Assembly (NCBI GenBank): GCA_002085115.1 | Contig: MZGQ01000019.1 | Location: forward strand, 17,191 to 81,190 | Length of the DNA: 64,000 bases | Direction of reading: 5' to 3' | Origin: Desulfococcus sp. 4484_241 | GTDB lineage: Bacteria > Desulfobacterota > Desulfobacteria > Desulfobacterales > Desulfosudaceae | Part shown: positions 21,519 through 30,938 of the stretch, in pieces | Layout: the number at the start of each line of letters is the position of its first letter | How positions within the stretch are numbered: the first letter of the stretch is position 1 | The notes under the pieces: generated by a model | Told to the model about the DNA's origin: nothing | The model's input: only the letters and a program-made list of their open reading frames with translations | The model's database searches: none | Program-made: the position numbers and the translations under genes

Positions 21519-23575
21519 TCCGGTCTGCAGCCTCCTTGTGTAAACGGTCCGGAACGAAGAGTCCGGAAAGTGCCTCTTGGCAGAACGACAAACCTGTATC
21601 TGCGGCCGGGAACCGTTTCCGGGTTATACCAGCGGGCCTCGTACTCTCCCATGTTGTCACTGTTGATTCTCCCGCAGAATCTGACAGACAGGTCATAGCC
21701 GCCATCATCCACGGCCCTGCCGTCCGTGCTGTAAAGAGGACTCCAGGAATCCATATCTTTCGCACTTTCAATGCGCACCAGGGGCCTGTCAAAATCTATC
21801 ATGCATGGGGGCACGTCCAGCCACCTGAACCGGTAATAACTCTCATCGAGTTTGCCGGAAGAGGCATGGTAACTCACATTGCCCAATGCGGTACGGCTAC
21901 CCTGCGGCTCCAGCTTTTCGGGAAAAAAGGAGTTCGCTTTAAGGTCAACAGACCAGTGTTTTGGCAAATCGGTAAGCCCCTGGTCCATTTTGCCGGCCAG
22001 AAATGCAGCCTGACGGGCAAGAAACGGAACTGTTTCAGGCCCGTAAAGAGTATGCCCGCCCTCGTAGTTTTGCAGCCCATATTCGGCAGGCGTGGTTGCA
22101 TAGCCAAAATATCCGTTTGAACAGCTTACAACCACCACTTTTTGGGTATCGATGGCAAGCCTGTCCGCAACATGGCTTGATATCACTCTGCCGGCCTGGA
22201 AAGTTATCTCAAACGGCATGGGAACGAACACCCTGTCTCCAACCTGTATGAGCTGAAAAAACGCAACATGGGGGAAATCCCGCTTTTTCAGTATCAGCGG
22301 CTGAAAGATCCATCCCACATGGCGTTTTCGTCCCTGGCAGGAACCGGTAAAAAACCAGCGGGAGGTGCCCCATCCTTCGCGGAAAAAGGGAGTCCAGTAC
22401 AGGACAGGCGTCTTTCCGTCTTCGGCTCCGGCAGTCAGGGCGTTACCCACAACCGGCCTGCTGCACACAGAAATACCGTCGATGGCCGGATGCTCATACA
22501 GGTCAACCTCGCGGCAAACTGACCGTATTGCTATATCATCAGACAGGCCGCTGCCAAGCGACCAAAACAGGGATACGGCCCGTTTCCCAATGGCAACCCC
22601 TATCCGCCTTGCTTCTGAAAACCCCTGTCCGCCCTTAACGTAGTTGGGCGAATTGTCCGCATGCGTGCAGTTAACGGCCGCATGAACCATCGGCCAGGGT
22701 GTGGTGCCTTCCCTTTGTCTAAGGTCGGCTTCGAGTTCCCCTGAAATATACCCAAACACATCAGCGGTATAAAAGTCATTCCAGTATGGAACCACTGTTG
22801 GATGAATCGAAAAACTTGAAAAAGCGCCCGCAGGCCTGTAGTTGCCCTCATCATCCATAAGGTCGATCCTTACCATGGTCAGCACCGGGTTAACCGCCTT
22901 CAAAGGATCCCTGGAAACATCCCTGCCCGAATCCTCGAAGTTGGCCAGATACGGCTCAATGCTTCTGTTTCTCGTCATGCCGTAAATCTCAGTGGTGCCG
23001 GTGGCTATCTTTGCAGGGCGCCGGTTCCTGCAGGCATCGACAACCGCGTGGGCTATTTTGTTCGCAAGAAATTCGAACAGATCATGATCAAAACCGCTCT
23101 TGCCGGATGCAAAGGAGTTGTAAAAATTGCTGGAAAAGTAGTTGCCGGGAGCCGAATGTGTATGGGTACCGGAAAGCATCAGGCCGCGCGCGGATACATC
23201 GGTAACCGGGGCTATAAGTTCAGCGACACGGTGGTGAAGAAGACGTGACCCGGAAAGAAGGTCGCACTGTACCAGGGCCACGGCATTCCCCCTGCTGTCA
23301 CGCAGGTAGACAGCCCTTGCGTGCAGCCGGTTGCGGACCCCTTCCCCCTTGTGCGCCATCATGGAATACCCGGCCTTTGAAATTCCGGGCGGAGGCGTTA
23401 TATCAACTTTTGAAAGGCCGGCCACCAGGTGGCCTGTATTTGAAGGGGAAAGCGGCAATGGACGTTCTATTTCCAGGCGGCAAATCCGGGGTGAACATCC
23501 GGCCATCAGGATTGCGATAACCGCTACTGAGACAAAAGCCTTAAACCGTTCAATCGATTTCTTGGTCAACATCAT
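21515..23575 (-). CDS. Neutral/alkaline non-lysosomal ceramidase family lipoprotein
   Basis: Lipobox LMAGCSP, GLSKVDITPPPGISKAGYS, MLSGTHTHSAPGNYFSSNFYNSFASGKSGFD, SNGYFGYATTPAEYGLQNYEGGHTLYGP. Confidence 0.88.
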   Translation of the reverse strand: MMLTKKSIERFKAFVSVAVIAILMAGCSPRICRLEIERPLPLSPSNTGHLVAGLSKVDITPPPGISKAGYSMMAHKGEGVRNRLHARAVYLRDSRGNAVALVQCDLLSGSRLLHHRVAELIAPVTDVSARGLMLSGTHTHSAPGNYFSSNFYNSFASGKSGFDHDLFEFLANKIAHAVVDACRNRRPAKIATGTTEIYGMTRNRSIEPYLANFEDSGRDVSRDPLKAVNPVLTMVRIDLMDDEGNYRPAGAFSSFSIHPTVVPYWNDFYTADVFGYISGELEADLRQREGTTPWPMVHAAVNCTHADNSPNYVKGGQGFSEARRIGVAIGKRAVSLFWSLGSGLSDDIAIRSVCREVDLYEHPAIDGISVCSRPVVGNALTAGAEDGKTPVLYWTPFFREGWGTSRWFFTGSCQGRKRHVGWIFQPLILKKRDFPHVAFFQLIQVGDRVFVPMPFEITFQAGRVISSHVADRLAIDTQKVVVVSCSNGYFGYATTPAEYGLQNYEGGHTLYGPETVPFLARQAAFLAGKMDQGLTDLPKHWSVDLKANSFFPEKLEPQGSRTALGNVSYHASSGKLDESYYRFRWLDVPPCMIDFDRPLVRIESAKDMDSWSPLYSTDGRAVDDGGYDLSVRFCGRINSDNMGEYEARWYNPETVPGRRYRFVVLPRGTFRTLRSGPFTQGGCRPE

Positions 23576-24402
23576 TTCATGCTCCCCTTTGGAAGAACAA
23601 GAAGATTGACAAACCCCTGATTCTGGGGATCGGCATCCACATCGTCGACCCATGCAACAAGAGATTCCGCCTTAACCGGAACAACCTTACGGTTTATATG
23701 ATCAACCACGTTAAGGCTCATATCAAGAGAATCCAGAAGCTCCAGGAACCTTCTGCCTGAAGACCCTGCCCTGCGCAGGCCATGCGGCCAGAACTCCACC
23801 AGTATCACAAGATGTGTGCTGTTTGCCAGCATCAGTTTCCTCAGCCCCTCAACAACAGAGGCCTCATAGCCCTGCGTATCGATCTTGATAAAATCCAGCC
23901 GGTTCGTTATATTGCGCAGATGGTCTCCACAGTTAACGACCCGCACTTCCCTGCTGTACCTGGAACCTTTGTGGTTATACAGCCGGTGATCACCCATGTT
24001 TTCTTCTGAAAGATAGATCCTGCCGATGCCGTTGTAATCCGCGACAGCAGCCTGGAAGCACACGGCATTACGAAAACCGTTGTTTGTTTCCAGGTTCAGC
24101 ATAAGCAGCGTGTAGTTGTCCGGGTCCGGCTCATAAGCGATCACCAATCCCTTGCTGCCCACGATGGCCGATGCAAGAACAGCGTAATAACCGATATTAG
24201 CGCCGATATCCAGGAATACGCTGCCCGGCTTGAGATATTTCATCACCAGGGAGGTTTCATAAGGCTCCCATATCCTGTGCTCCCGTATGTAGCCGGAGAC
24301 ACACGCATCCCTCTCATCATGAAGATAGAGGCCAAGCGGTCTGTCAAAACCTGGTATTTCAAGTAAAACAGGGCCCATATTACCGGTTAAAGCTGAATGC
24401 AC
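23572..24402 (-). CDS. FkbM family methyltransferase
   Basis: VFLDIGANIGYYAVLAS SAM-binding motif and FIKIDTQGYEASVVEGL; alternative start 24378. Confidence 0.85.
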   Translation of the reverse strand: MHSALTGNMGPVLLEIPGFDRPLGLYLHDERDACVSGYIREHRIWEPYETSLVMKYLKPGSVFLDIGANIGYYAVLASAIVGSKGLVIAYEPDPDNYTLLMLNLETNNGFRNAVCFQAAVADYNGIGRIYLSEENMGDHRLYNHKGSRYSREVRVVNCGDHLRNITNRLDFIKIDTQGYEASVVEGLRKLMLANSTHLVILVEFWPHGLRRAGSSGRRFLELLDSLDMSLNVVDHINRKVVPVKAESLVAWVDDVDADPQNQGFVNLLVLPKGSMK

Positions 24403-25082
24403 TCAGGATACAGCTCCCATTCGAGCATAAGACCCTTTTCTTTCACGGTTTCGATGGTGTCATCCGGGGTTATCGAAAAACATCTCTGTCCAATGATAGG
24501 CCCTGTATCCTCACCGTAATCTATGAAATGGACCGTGCATCCACCGACCCTGCATCCATAACGAAAGGTATCGCCATAGCCGTCCGTGCCGGGGAATGAG
24601 GGGAGAATGGCCGGATGGATGTTCATTATGCGCGGGTGCAGAGGGTCGATATTGACCCTGTCGATAAAATAGGGAGTCAGCTTACGCATAAAACCGGCAA
24701 GGACAAGAAGATCAAAATCCCACTTTGCCATGTTTGCAAGCAGCCTGGCCTCGGCAATCGCTCTTGTGACAAGAAAAGCCCGGTCACGATCGGAAAAGGT
24801 GCCATCCCCTGGCAAACCCATCCTGGCCGCGATAACATCAATATCAAAATCTTGGGGCAAATCCGCAGAGTCCGGGTCTTTTTTATAGGACTCTATAATC
24901 TCTTTATAATTCACCACAAAAGTGGGCAGCCCCTTTTTGGCCGCCTTATCAAGGCCTGCGGCATCAGGCTTGTCGGAACCGACAAAAACAACTTTGCCGT
25001 CTATCCTGCCCTCATCGCAGGCCCGCATAATAGCGGCCAGGTTTGTCCCGCTTCCCGAAATCAAAGCGCCTATACGTATCAT
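24387..25082 (-). CDS. purN: Phosphoribosylglycinamide formyltransferase (with internal insertion)
   Basis: IGALISGSGTNLAAIM, VLAGFMRKL, NIHPAILPSFPGTDGYGDTFRYG, GCTVHFIDYGEDTGPII. Confidence 0.88.
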   Translation of the reverse strand: MIRIGALISGSGTNLAAIMRACDEGRIDGKVVFVGSDKPDAAGLDKAAKKGLPTFVVNYKEIIESYKKDPDSADLPQDFDIDVIAARMGLPGDGTFSDRDRAFLVTRAIAEARLLANMAKWDFDLLVLAGFMRKLTPYFIDRVNIDPLHPRIMNIHPAILPSFPGTDGYGDTFRYGCRVGGCTVHFIDYGEDTGPIIGQRCFSITPDDTIETVKEKGLMLEWELYPECIQL

Positions 25083-25541
25083 AACGTATCTTTCTCTAAA
25101 ACAGCAGCCAAATCAATGGCGTCTATTAAATGACACCCGGCCTCACCACAGTCGGGTCTGAACCTTTCCCGGACGGTACTGCATACTGCAAGTAAACCGC
25201 CTGTCCATAGTCCAAATATTTATACACCCGGGCATAGAGGTGTCAAGGAATGAACGCAGGCTTGCTGTACGCATATTACATGCCAGGCCCAATAGTCATA
25301 GTATATGCCCATGGAGGAGCACAGGCACAACGTGATATATCAGGTTCTGCGGCAAACAGGCCAGGGAGCTTGGCTGCCGAATCAGGCAGGCTGCCCCGAA
25401 AATAATTTAGCCAAGGCCATTTTGGCCATTACAAAGAACTGGATTTCAGGAATCAAATAGGGTATTGTAACGACCCGTGTTTTTGATGTAAGCATTAAAA
25501 AACAACAATACATATATATAACAGTTAGCAGGGAGAGTCGT

Positions 25542-26159
25542 ATGGCCATAATAACCATAGCACGCCAGTTCGGAGCAGGCGGTCGGACGCTGGGAGCAAT
25601 GATCGCCAAAAAACTTGACTACCAATTCCTTGACGACGCTCTCATTCAGGAACTTGCAAGAATAGCCAGGGTTACCCCAAACACGATAAAAAATATCGAA
25701 CGGTCAGGCGGAGGACTCATATCAAAGATGATATCCAGCATGATTAGTAAAGACTACATGGAACGCCTGACCGGGGATAAAATCGGCTACATGGATGAAG
25801 ACATCTATGTTGAGAAACTAAGGGAGGTTATAACCGGGTTTGCCAAAAAAGATAAAGTGGTAATTCTTGGCCGCGGTGGGCAGTATATCCTTTCAGATTG
25901 GGATAACGCCATTCATGTTTTGCTCATAGCCGACGAAAAGGACCGGATAAAATTTATGCAAAAGCATTACAACCTTTCGGACAAAAAAGCACTCCAGCTC
26001 GTTAAGGATGACGAAAAACGGAGGAAAAATCTCTATTCCAAATTCGGCAGGAAGGACTATGACAGCCCTGAGCTGTACCACGTAGTTATCAATACAAGCC
26101 GTGTTTCCCTCGACCAGGGTGTGGCTATAATATGCGACCTGCTCGACAAGCATAGCTGA
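25542..26159 (+). CDS. Cytidylate kinase-like family protein
   Basis: IITIARQFGAGGRTLGAMIAKKLDYQFLDDALIQELA. Confidence 0.85.
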   Translation: MAIITIARQFGAGGRTLGAMIAKKLDYQFLDDALIQELARIARVTPNTIKNIERSGGGLISKMISSMISKDYMERLTGDKIGYMDEDIYVEKLREVITGFAKKDKVVILGRGGQYILSDWDNAIHVLLIADEKDRIKFMQKHYNLSDKKALQLVKDDEKRRKNLYSKFGRKDYDSPELYHVVINTSRVSLDQGVAIICDLLDKHS

Positions 26160-26213
26160 ACCGGTCATTGCTTATTTCGGGACAAGTCGACAGGATTTCG
26201 ACAGTACTTCAGA

Positions 26214-26870
26214 TTAAATAAATTGGCGCATATTACGGGCACCGGTGCGATATGCCCTTGAATAGCGAATGGTCTCGCGAAACCAGACAGGAGCTGCCAC
26301 TGCCAGGAGAATATCCCTCTTAACAGCGTTTGCTTCCCATATATTCAACAGATCCGAACCGGTCATCAATTCAGCCATTTCTCCGGCAAGAGTGTTTTTG
26401 TCAGGCTGTTTGATATCTGCCACCAGGCGTTCCTGCTGCAGGATGGATGAAAAAAATTCTGCCAATTCACGTTCCGGCACAAAATGGTTGCGCCCTTCGC
26501 CTGGACGTGTAAGCCCACCGGACGAGCGAGTCCCGCTGGTTGTGACCAGCATGTTTTCCACTGGAATTCCTTTTGTGCGAAGTCTCTCCGCGATATCACC
26601 ATCCCCCTGCCTATGGCATAACACTATTTTGGGGCGTGCATTCACATCTTTTTTCGGCCGTCTGTCCTGGCTGAACACCCTTTTTCGTACGGTATATTCA
26701 GGGTTATCGTAAAGAGTTTCGACAGTTTCCACAATAACGGAAGGCTGAATCTCAAAGAGCTTTTTTATGCAATAGTGATTGCGGGCATTTTTCAGCCTTT
26801 TCCGGATTATGGCACACACAGCGTTTCGGCCGGGTGAAGCAGTATTTATACCAATGAAAAACAAATCCAC
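26214..26870 (-). CDS. Hypothetical protein
   Basis: 218-aa ORF, strand consistent with neighbours, no recognisable domain. Confidence 0.45.
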   Translation of the reverse strand: MDLFFIGINTASPGRNAVCAIIRKRLKNARNHYCIKKLFEIQPSVIVETVETLYDNPEYTVRKRVFSQDRRPKKDVNARPKIVLCHRQGDGDIAERLRTKGIPVENMLVTTSGTRSSGGLTRPGEGRNHFVPERELAEFFSSILQQERLVADIKQPDKNTLAGEMAELMTGSDLLNIWEANAVKRDILLAVAAPVWFRETIRYSRAYRTGARNMRQFI

Positions 26871-26906
26871 TCCTTGTCAAACGCTTGTTTTACGAATCAA
26901 CAAAAC

Positions 26907-27710
26907 CTATCCAGGCCGGAATTGTATGCCAATTCCAAACACGGCATAAACAGGAAAGTGATCGGATGGAAAGGTGCCGTCAAAGCTCTCCATTATGATA
27001 TTTCTCTCCACAGGGCCTTTCATGTTTCTCCACAATATCCAGTCGATCCTTTCAGAGAGCGGCTTTCCTGTAAAACCGTGATATGTCCCGGTTCTGCTGT
27101 CGGCAAAAACATCTGAAAAGGGAGGGCTTACCAGGGCAGGATCGGTGAAGGCGGTGTGACACCTGCTGCCAGGACCCGCGTTGAAATCGCCGGTGATAAC
27201 AGTCGGAGCCCCGGCAGATGCAAACGTCTCCAGCCGATCGAGCAGGATGGCAGCGCTTTTCACCTGGGCCCGGGTGTCAAAATCAAAATGGGTGTTCGTG
27301 CATACGACACGGGCGTTTCCCCTGGCAAACTCTCCCATTACGCACTGTCTCGGCCATTTGCTTTCCGGCATTCTGCTCGGGACATCCGGCGTGTCACTCA
27401 GGAAGAACCTCTGGTGGCGAAGGCATTTCCATCTTTTCTTATAGAAGATGAGCACGTCCTGCCACATGGCAGGTGCCGGCAGGCGTCTGCCAATGGAGCC
27501 ATATTCGGAGAGCAGGCAGGTGAAAAAATCAGCCTGAAACCCGTTTACTTCCTGCATGCATATAAAATCGGGCCTGTATTTTTCAAACAGCCCCACAAAG
27601 GCATCCTTTCGCCTTTCCCATGCGTTCTGACCATCACGGGCCAGGCCAAAACGAATATTTATGGTCATGACGGAAAAAATGGTTTGATCTTCAGGCTGCG
27701 TGTTTACCAT
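26907..27710 (-). CDS. Endonuclease/exonuclease/phosphatase family protein
   Basis: VMTINIRFG, DFICMQEVNGFQ, NTHFDFDTRAQ, VITGDFNAGPGS, SDHFPVYA. Confidence 0.9.
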   Translation of the reverse strand: MVNTQPEDQTIFSVMTINIRFGLARDGQNAWERRKDAFVGLFEKYRPDFICMQEVNGFQADFFTCLLSEYGSIGRRLPAPAMWQDVLIFYKKRWKCLRHQRFFLSDTPDVPSRMPESKWPRQCVMGEFARGNARVVCTNTHFDFDTRAQVKSAAILLDRLETFASAGAPTVITGDFNAGPGSRCHTAFTDPALVSPPFSDVFADSRTGTYHGFTGKPLSERIDWILWRNMKGPVERNIIMESFDGTFPSDHFPVYAVFGIGIQFRPG

Positions 27711-27831
27711 GTGGATACTATTACCCCGGGGTGACCGCATAAGTCAATACGGGAGAAAGTGCAGCAAATACTGTTTTTTTATGCTTGACACCGCCCGCAC
27801 CGCCGTTTAAATATAACGGTACTTGCTGCAT

Positions 27832-27908
27832 GGGCGCGTAGCTCAGTTGGTTGGAGCGCTGCCTCGACACGGCAGAGGTCACAAGTTCGAGTCTTGTCGC
27901 GCCCACCA
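27832..27908 (+). tRNA. tRNA-Val (anticodon GAC)
   Basis: Cloverleaf: GGGCGCG/CGCGCCC acceptor, CTGCC-TCGACAC-GGCAG anticodon arm, ACAAG-TTCGAGT-CTTGT T arm, encoded CCA. Confidence 0.94.
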
Positions 27909-28090
27909 CTTCCCTCTCCCCGGGTTTATAGCGAAAACCGACATGGCATAAACTTTTCATATGCAACAAAAGCAGGCAAACAGCCATTTATCCGACAGCA
28001 CATCCCTGTTTTGCCGGTTGACTTCATCAGTACTTGTCATTTATATAAAAGCAGGATGAATCCGATTTGGGATCGATAAGGGGAGGCAGC

Positions 28091-28399
28091 ATGTCAACTC
28101 TCAGAATACTCGGCATGATGGCAGGTATCATGCTTTTTCTTTTGAGTTTTCGCATCTTCCGCGGACAGAAATGGAACCGGTTCAATTTCATGCTTTTTGC
28201 CGGCTCAGGAATTTTTCTGACGGCCGTGTCATTGTCCCCGGCCCTGGTTGATGTTCTGCAGCGAATGTTTGCCCTTGAAGGAGCCGAGCGTGGAAGGCTC
28301 CTTGCCCTTCTCATACTGGCTGTGACGGTTCTATGGTTTGCGCTTATCCTCACAAGAGCTTCCTTTATTACCTTTCCGGCTGCCGCGCTGCGGTACTGA
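28091..28399 (+). CDS. DUF2304-like membrane protein
   Basis: Three hydrophobic segments; immediately upstream of and overlapping a GT2, a common arrangement for DUF2304. Confidence 0.6.
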   Translation: MSTLRILGMMAGIMLFLLSFRIFRGQKWNRFNFMLFAGSGIFLTAVSLSPALVDVLQRMFALEGAERGRLLALLILAVTVLWFALILTRASFITFPAAALRY

Positions 28400-29061
28400 T
28401 CCCCGCCTTGAACGAAGAGCATAACCTTAGGGAAGTGCTGCCCAAAATACCGAAAAAAATAGACGACTTAAAAATAGGCGTGGTGGTGGTTGACGACGGA
28501 AGCGATGATGACACCTACGGGTGCTCCGTGGCTGCCGGCGCTTTTGCAGTAAGAAGCCCGATAAACAGGGGGGGGGGCGCTGCCCTTCGGATAGGTTATG
28601 ATATTCTACAGAAAGCCGATGTGGAGATCTGTATTACTATGGATGCCGACGGACAGCACAACCCCGAAGAGATCCCGGTCCTGCTTGCGCCTCTGATGGA
28701 AGACAGGTGTGATATAGTTATCGGGTCCCGCATTCTGGGAGCGCGGGAAAAGGACAGCCTGTTCCGGCTGGCCGGCGTTTATTTCTTCAGCTTTATCATC
28801 AACCGGCTTACCGGCCTTAAGATTACGGATCCATCCAGCGGCTTTCGGGCATTTAAAATGGACGTGGTCCGGCGCATTCCCCTGGATGAGGACCAGTTCC
28901 ATACCAGCGAGTTGATCATCAATGCGGCCAAGGGCGGCTTTCGCATCTGCGAGGCGCCTGTAACCATATTAAAACGCAAATACGGCAAAAGCAAAAAGGG
29001 CAGAGACTGGCTTTACGGATTGAATTTTGCAAAAATCGTGATTCGAAGCTGGTGGAGATGA
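28333..29061 (+). CDS. Family 2 glycosyltransferase (dolichyl-phosphate mannosyltransferase-like)
   Basis: AVLIPALNEEHNLREVLPKI, VVVDDGSDDDT, GGGAALRIGYD, ITMDADGQHNPEEIP; start uncertain. Confidence 0.88.
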   Translation: MVCAYPHKSFLYYLSGCRAAVLIPALNEEHNLREVLPKIPKKIDDLKIGVVVVDDGSDDDTYGCSVAAGAFAVRSPINRGGGAALRIGYDILQKADVEICITMDADGQHNPEEIPVLLAPLMEDRCDIVIGSRILGAREKDSLFRLAGVYFFSFIINRLTGLKITDPSSGFRAFKMDVVRRIPLDEDQFHTSELIINAAKGGFRICEAPVTILKRKYGKSKKGRDWLYGLNFAKIVIRSWWR

Positions 29062-29113
29062 TAAGCGCAGGGATAAACCTGCGACAGATGTAACTGCCAC
29101 AGCCGGCCGGCAA

Positions 29114-30073
29114 TCATTTCTTTTCAAGCAGATACCTGGCGGCCCCCAGGCTCCATGTAAGCGGTTTCAGGAATGAAAGCAGAATTGTCAATGGCAACAG
29201 GCCGGGGTCGTTTTTTGCCATAAACCGGTAAAAAGCCATATTGGATAGCAGCAACAACCCGGCGCACAGAAAGATGCAGGTGATTCCGGTAACCGGCCAA
29301 AAGAACATGAGAAAAAATCCCAGGATAATCCCAGCCATCAGCGGTGGCTGCCACTTGACGCTTTTTTCAACATAATTATCGGAAACAGCGGTTTGTTTGT
29401 GCCGCAAGATGTTTCTGGTCCGGGTGACTCCCCGTTTGTATTGTTGTTTAAGATATTTGCTGATGCTGTCCGGGTGCTCATGATAGACAAAAATATTCGG
29501 GTCAAAATCCAGCTTGTAGCCTTTTTCAACCAGCCGGTAGCAAAAATCAAAATCTTCGCCTGAGGCATGTTTGAATACGGTATCGAAACCGCCGGCCGCA
29601 AGAAAAATCTTTTTTCTAAAAACACAGTTATAGGTACCAAAAGCTTTGGTTTGGCCAGGCCGGGCAAGCTGATGGCGGAACTGTATTTCCAGACCCACAT
29701 ATCTTGCCACAGGTCTGTCTGCGTTAAATGTCCTATACCCTCCCCCCATACCGGCAATGTCGCTGCTCATAAAGTGCGGAGCATACCTGGTGAGTATATC
29801 CGGCGGCACTATACAGTCTGCATCGGTAAAGAAAATCAGTTCTCCGCAAGCGGCTGCTGCCCCGTTATTTCTGGCAGCGGCAGGCCCCTGGTTTGGCTGC
29901 CTGATGTATTTGACCCATGGATATTGCCGGACCATAACGGCAGTATTGTCAGTGGAACCGTCGTCCACCACGATGGTTTCAAAGTCCTGATAATCGATAT
30001 TATTAATAGCCTCAAGGCATCGCTGTAACACTCGACAGGAATTGTAGGTGGGAATGACAATGGTGAATATCAT
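29114..30073 (-). CDS. Family 2 glycosyltransferase with C-terminal membrane segments
   Basis: FTIVIPTYNSCRVLQRCLEAI, VVDDGSTDNTA, FTDADCIVPPDIL, GEDFDFCYRLVEKGYKL. Confidence 0.9.
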   Translation of the reverse strand: MIFTIVIPTYNSCRVLQRCLEAINNIDYQDFETIVVDDGSTDNTAVMVRQYPWVKYIRQPNQGPAAARNNGAAAACGELIFFTDADCIVPPDILTRYAPHFMSSDIAGMGGGYRTFNADRPVARYVGLEIQFRHQLARPGQTKAFGTYNCVFRKKIFLAAGGFDTVFKHASGEDFDFCYRLVEKGYKLDFDPNIFVYHEHPDSISKYLKQQYKRGVTRTRNILRHKQTAVSDNYVEKSVKWQPPLMAGIILGFFLMFFWPVTGITCIFLCAGLLLLSNMAFYRFMAKNDPGLLPLTILLSFLKPLTWSLGAARYLLEKK

Positions 30074-30146
30074 ATAATCGTTGCCTTTCTCTCATGTATA
30101 GCCTAACATACCGTAAAAACACATCTTGAACAACAGATAATGAGAG

Positions 30147-30938
30147 GTGACCTTGAATACGTTGAGTCCCGACAACCATCCAGCAGTAAAAGAAGTCATA
30201 GTCATGTGCTATTCCAGTAGTGGATCATCCTGCGTAGCCGGCATTTTGCATCGGTTGGGAATCAATATGGGCATGAACTTAAAGCCCGCCCAGCAGTTAA
30301 ATCCTAAAGGATTTTATGAAGATGAAGATTTTTCAAAAGTTTGTGCAAAGATATGGACTTTGTATCATCTCCAGTCGCTAAATCATTGTACCTTGGATCA
30401 TTCTTGTTTGCTCAGTATAGGAGAAAAATATAAGTGGGATTTTGAAACACTGATTCGCCACCGACAAAACCAGGGAAACCATTGGGGAGTCAAGGAACCA
30501 TTGTTAAGCCTGTTGGTGCCGGTCTTTCAGCAATTTTTATCTAATCCCTTTTTTATTGTGGTGAAAAGAAATATTGAACGTCATGTTGATTCCCGATACA
30601 ACAAAATCAATGAACGATTCTCCAGACAGCGCTTTGCTGCAATGTTCTATTATTTAAAAAAAGGTTATCTTTTCAACTTATTGGCGCATGTATTAAACAA
30701 CTTAAAAAGCATTGGCATGACAAAAGAAGACATGAAACATCTGGTTACATCATTTTATATTCTGGTCGACTCGGTCGTCATGAATCAACCGCATATGTAC
30801 GTCAACTTCGATACATTACTGGCTCAGCCCAAGCATACGATAAATGGGATCATCGCTTTCCTCTCACTTGCCCCCACCCGGGAACAGGTCGAGGGAGCGC
30901 TCTCCTTTATTGATCCTAACTTAAGGCACTACACATGA
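30147..30938 (+). CDS. Sulfotransferase family protein
   Basis: N-terminal PAPS-loop-like CYSSSGSSCVAGILHRLGINMG and FFIVVKRNIERHVDSRYNKI (3'-phosphate-binding-like R-x7-S). Confidence 0.7.
   Translation: MTLNTLSPDNHPAVKEVIVMCYSSSGSSCVAGILHRLGINMGMNLKPAQQLNPKGFYEDEDFSKVCAKIWTLYHLQSLNHCTLDHSCLLSIGEKYKWDFETLIRHRQNQGNHWGVKEPLLSLLVPVFQQFLSNPFFIVVKRNIERHVDSRYNKINERFSRQRFAAMFYYLKKGYLFNLLAHVLNNLKSIGMTKEDMKHLVTSFYILVDSVVMNQPHMYVNFDTLLAQPKHTINGIIAFLSLAPTREQVEGALSFIDPNLRHYT

Noticed and set aside
27721-27987. 88-aa minus-strand ORF (…GATRLELVTSAVSRQRSNQLSYAPM…)
   Set aside because: Direct antisense translation of the tRNA-Val gene; a well-known spurious annotation pattern.
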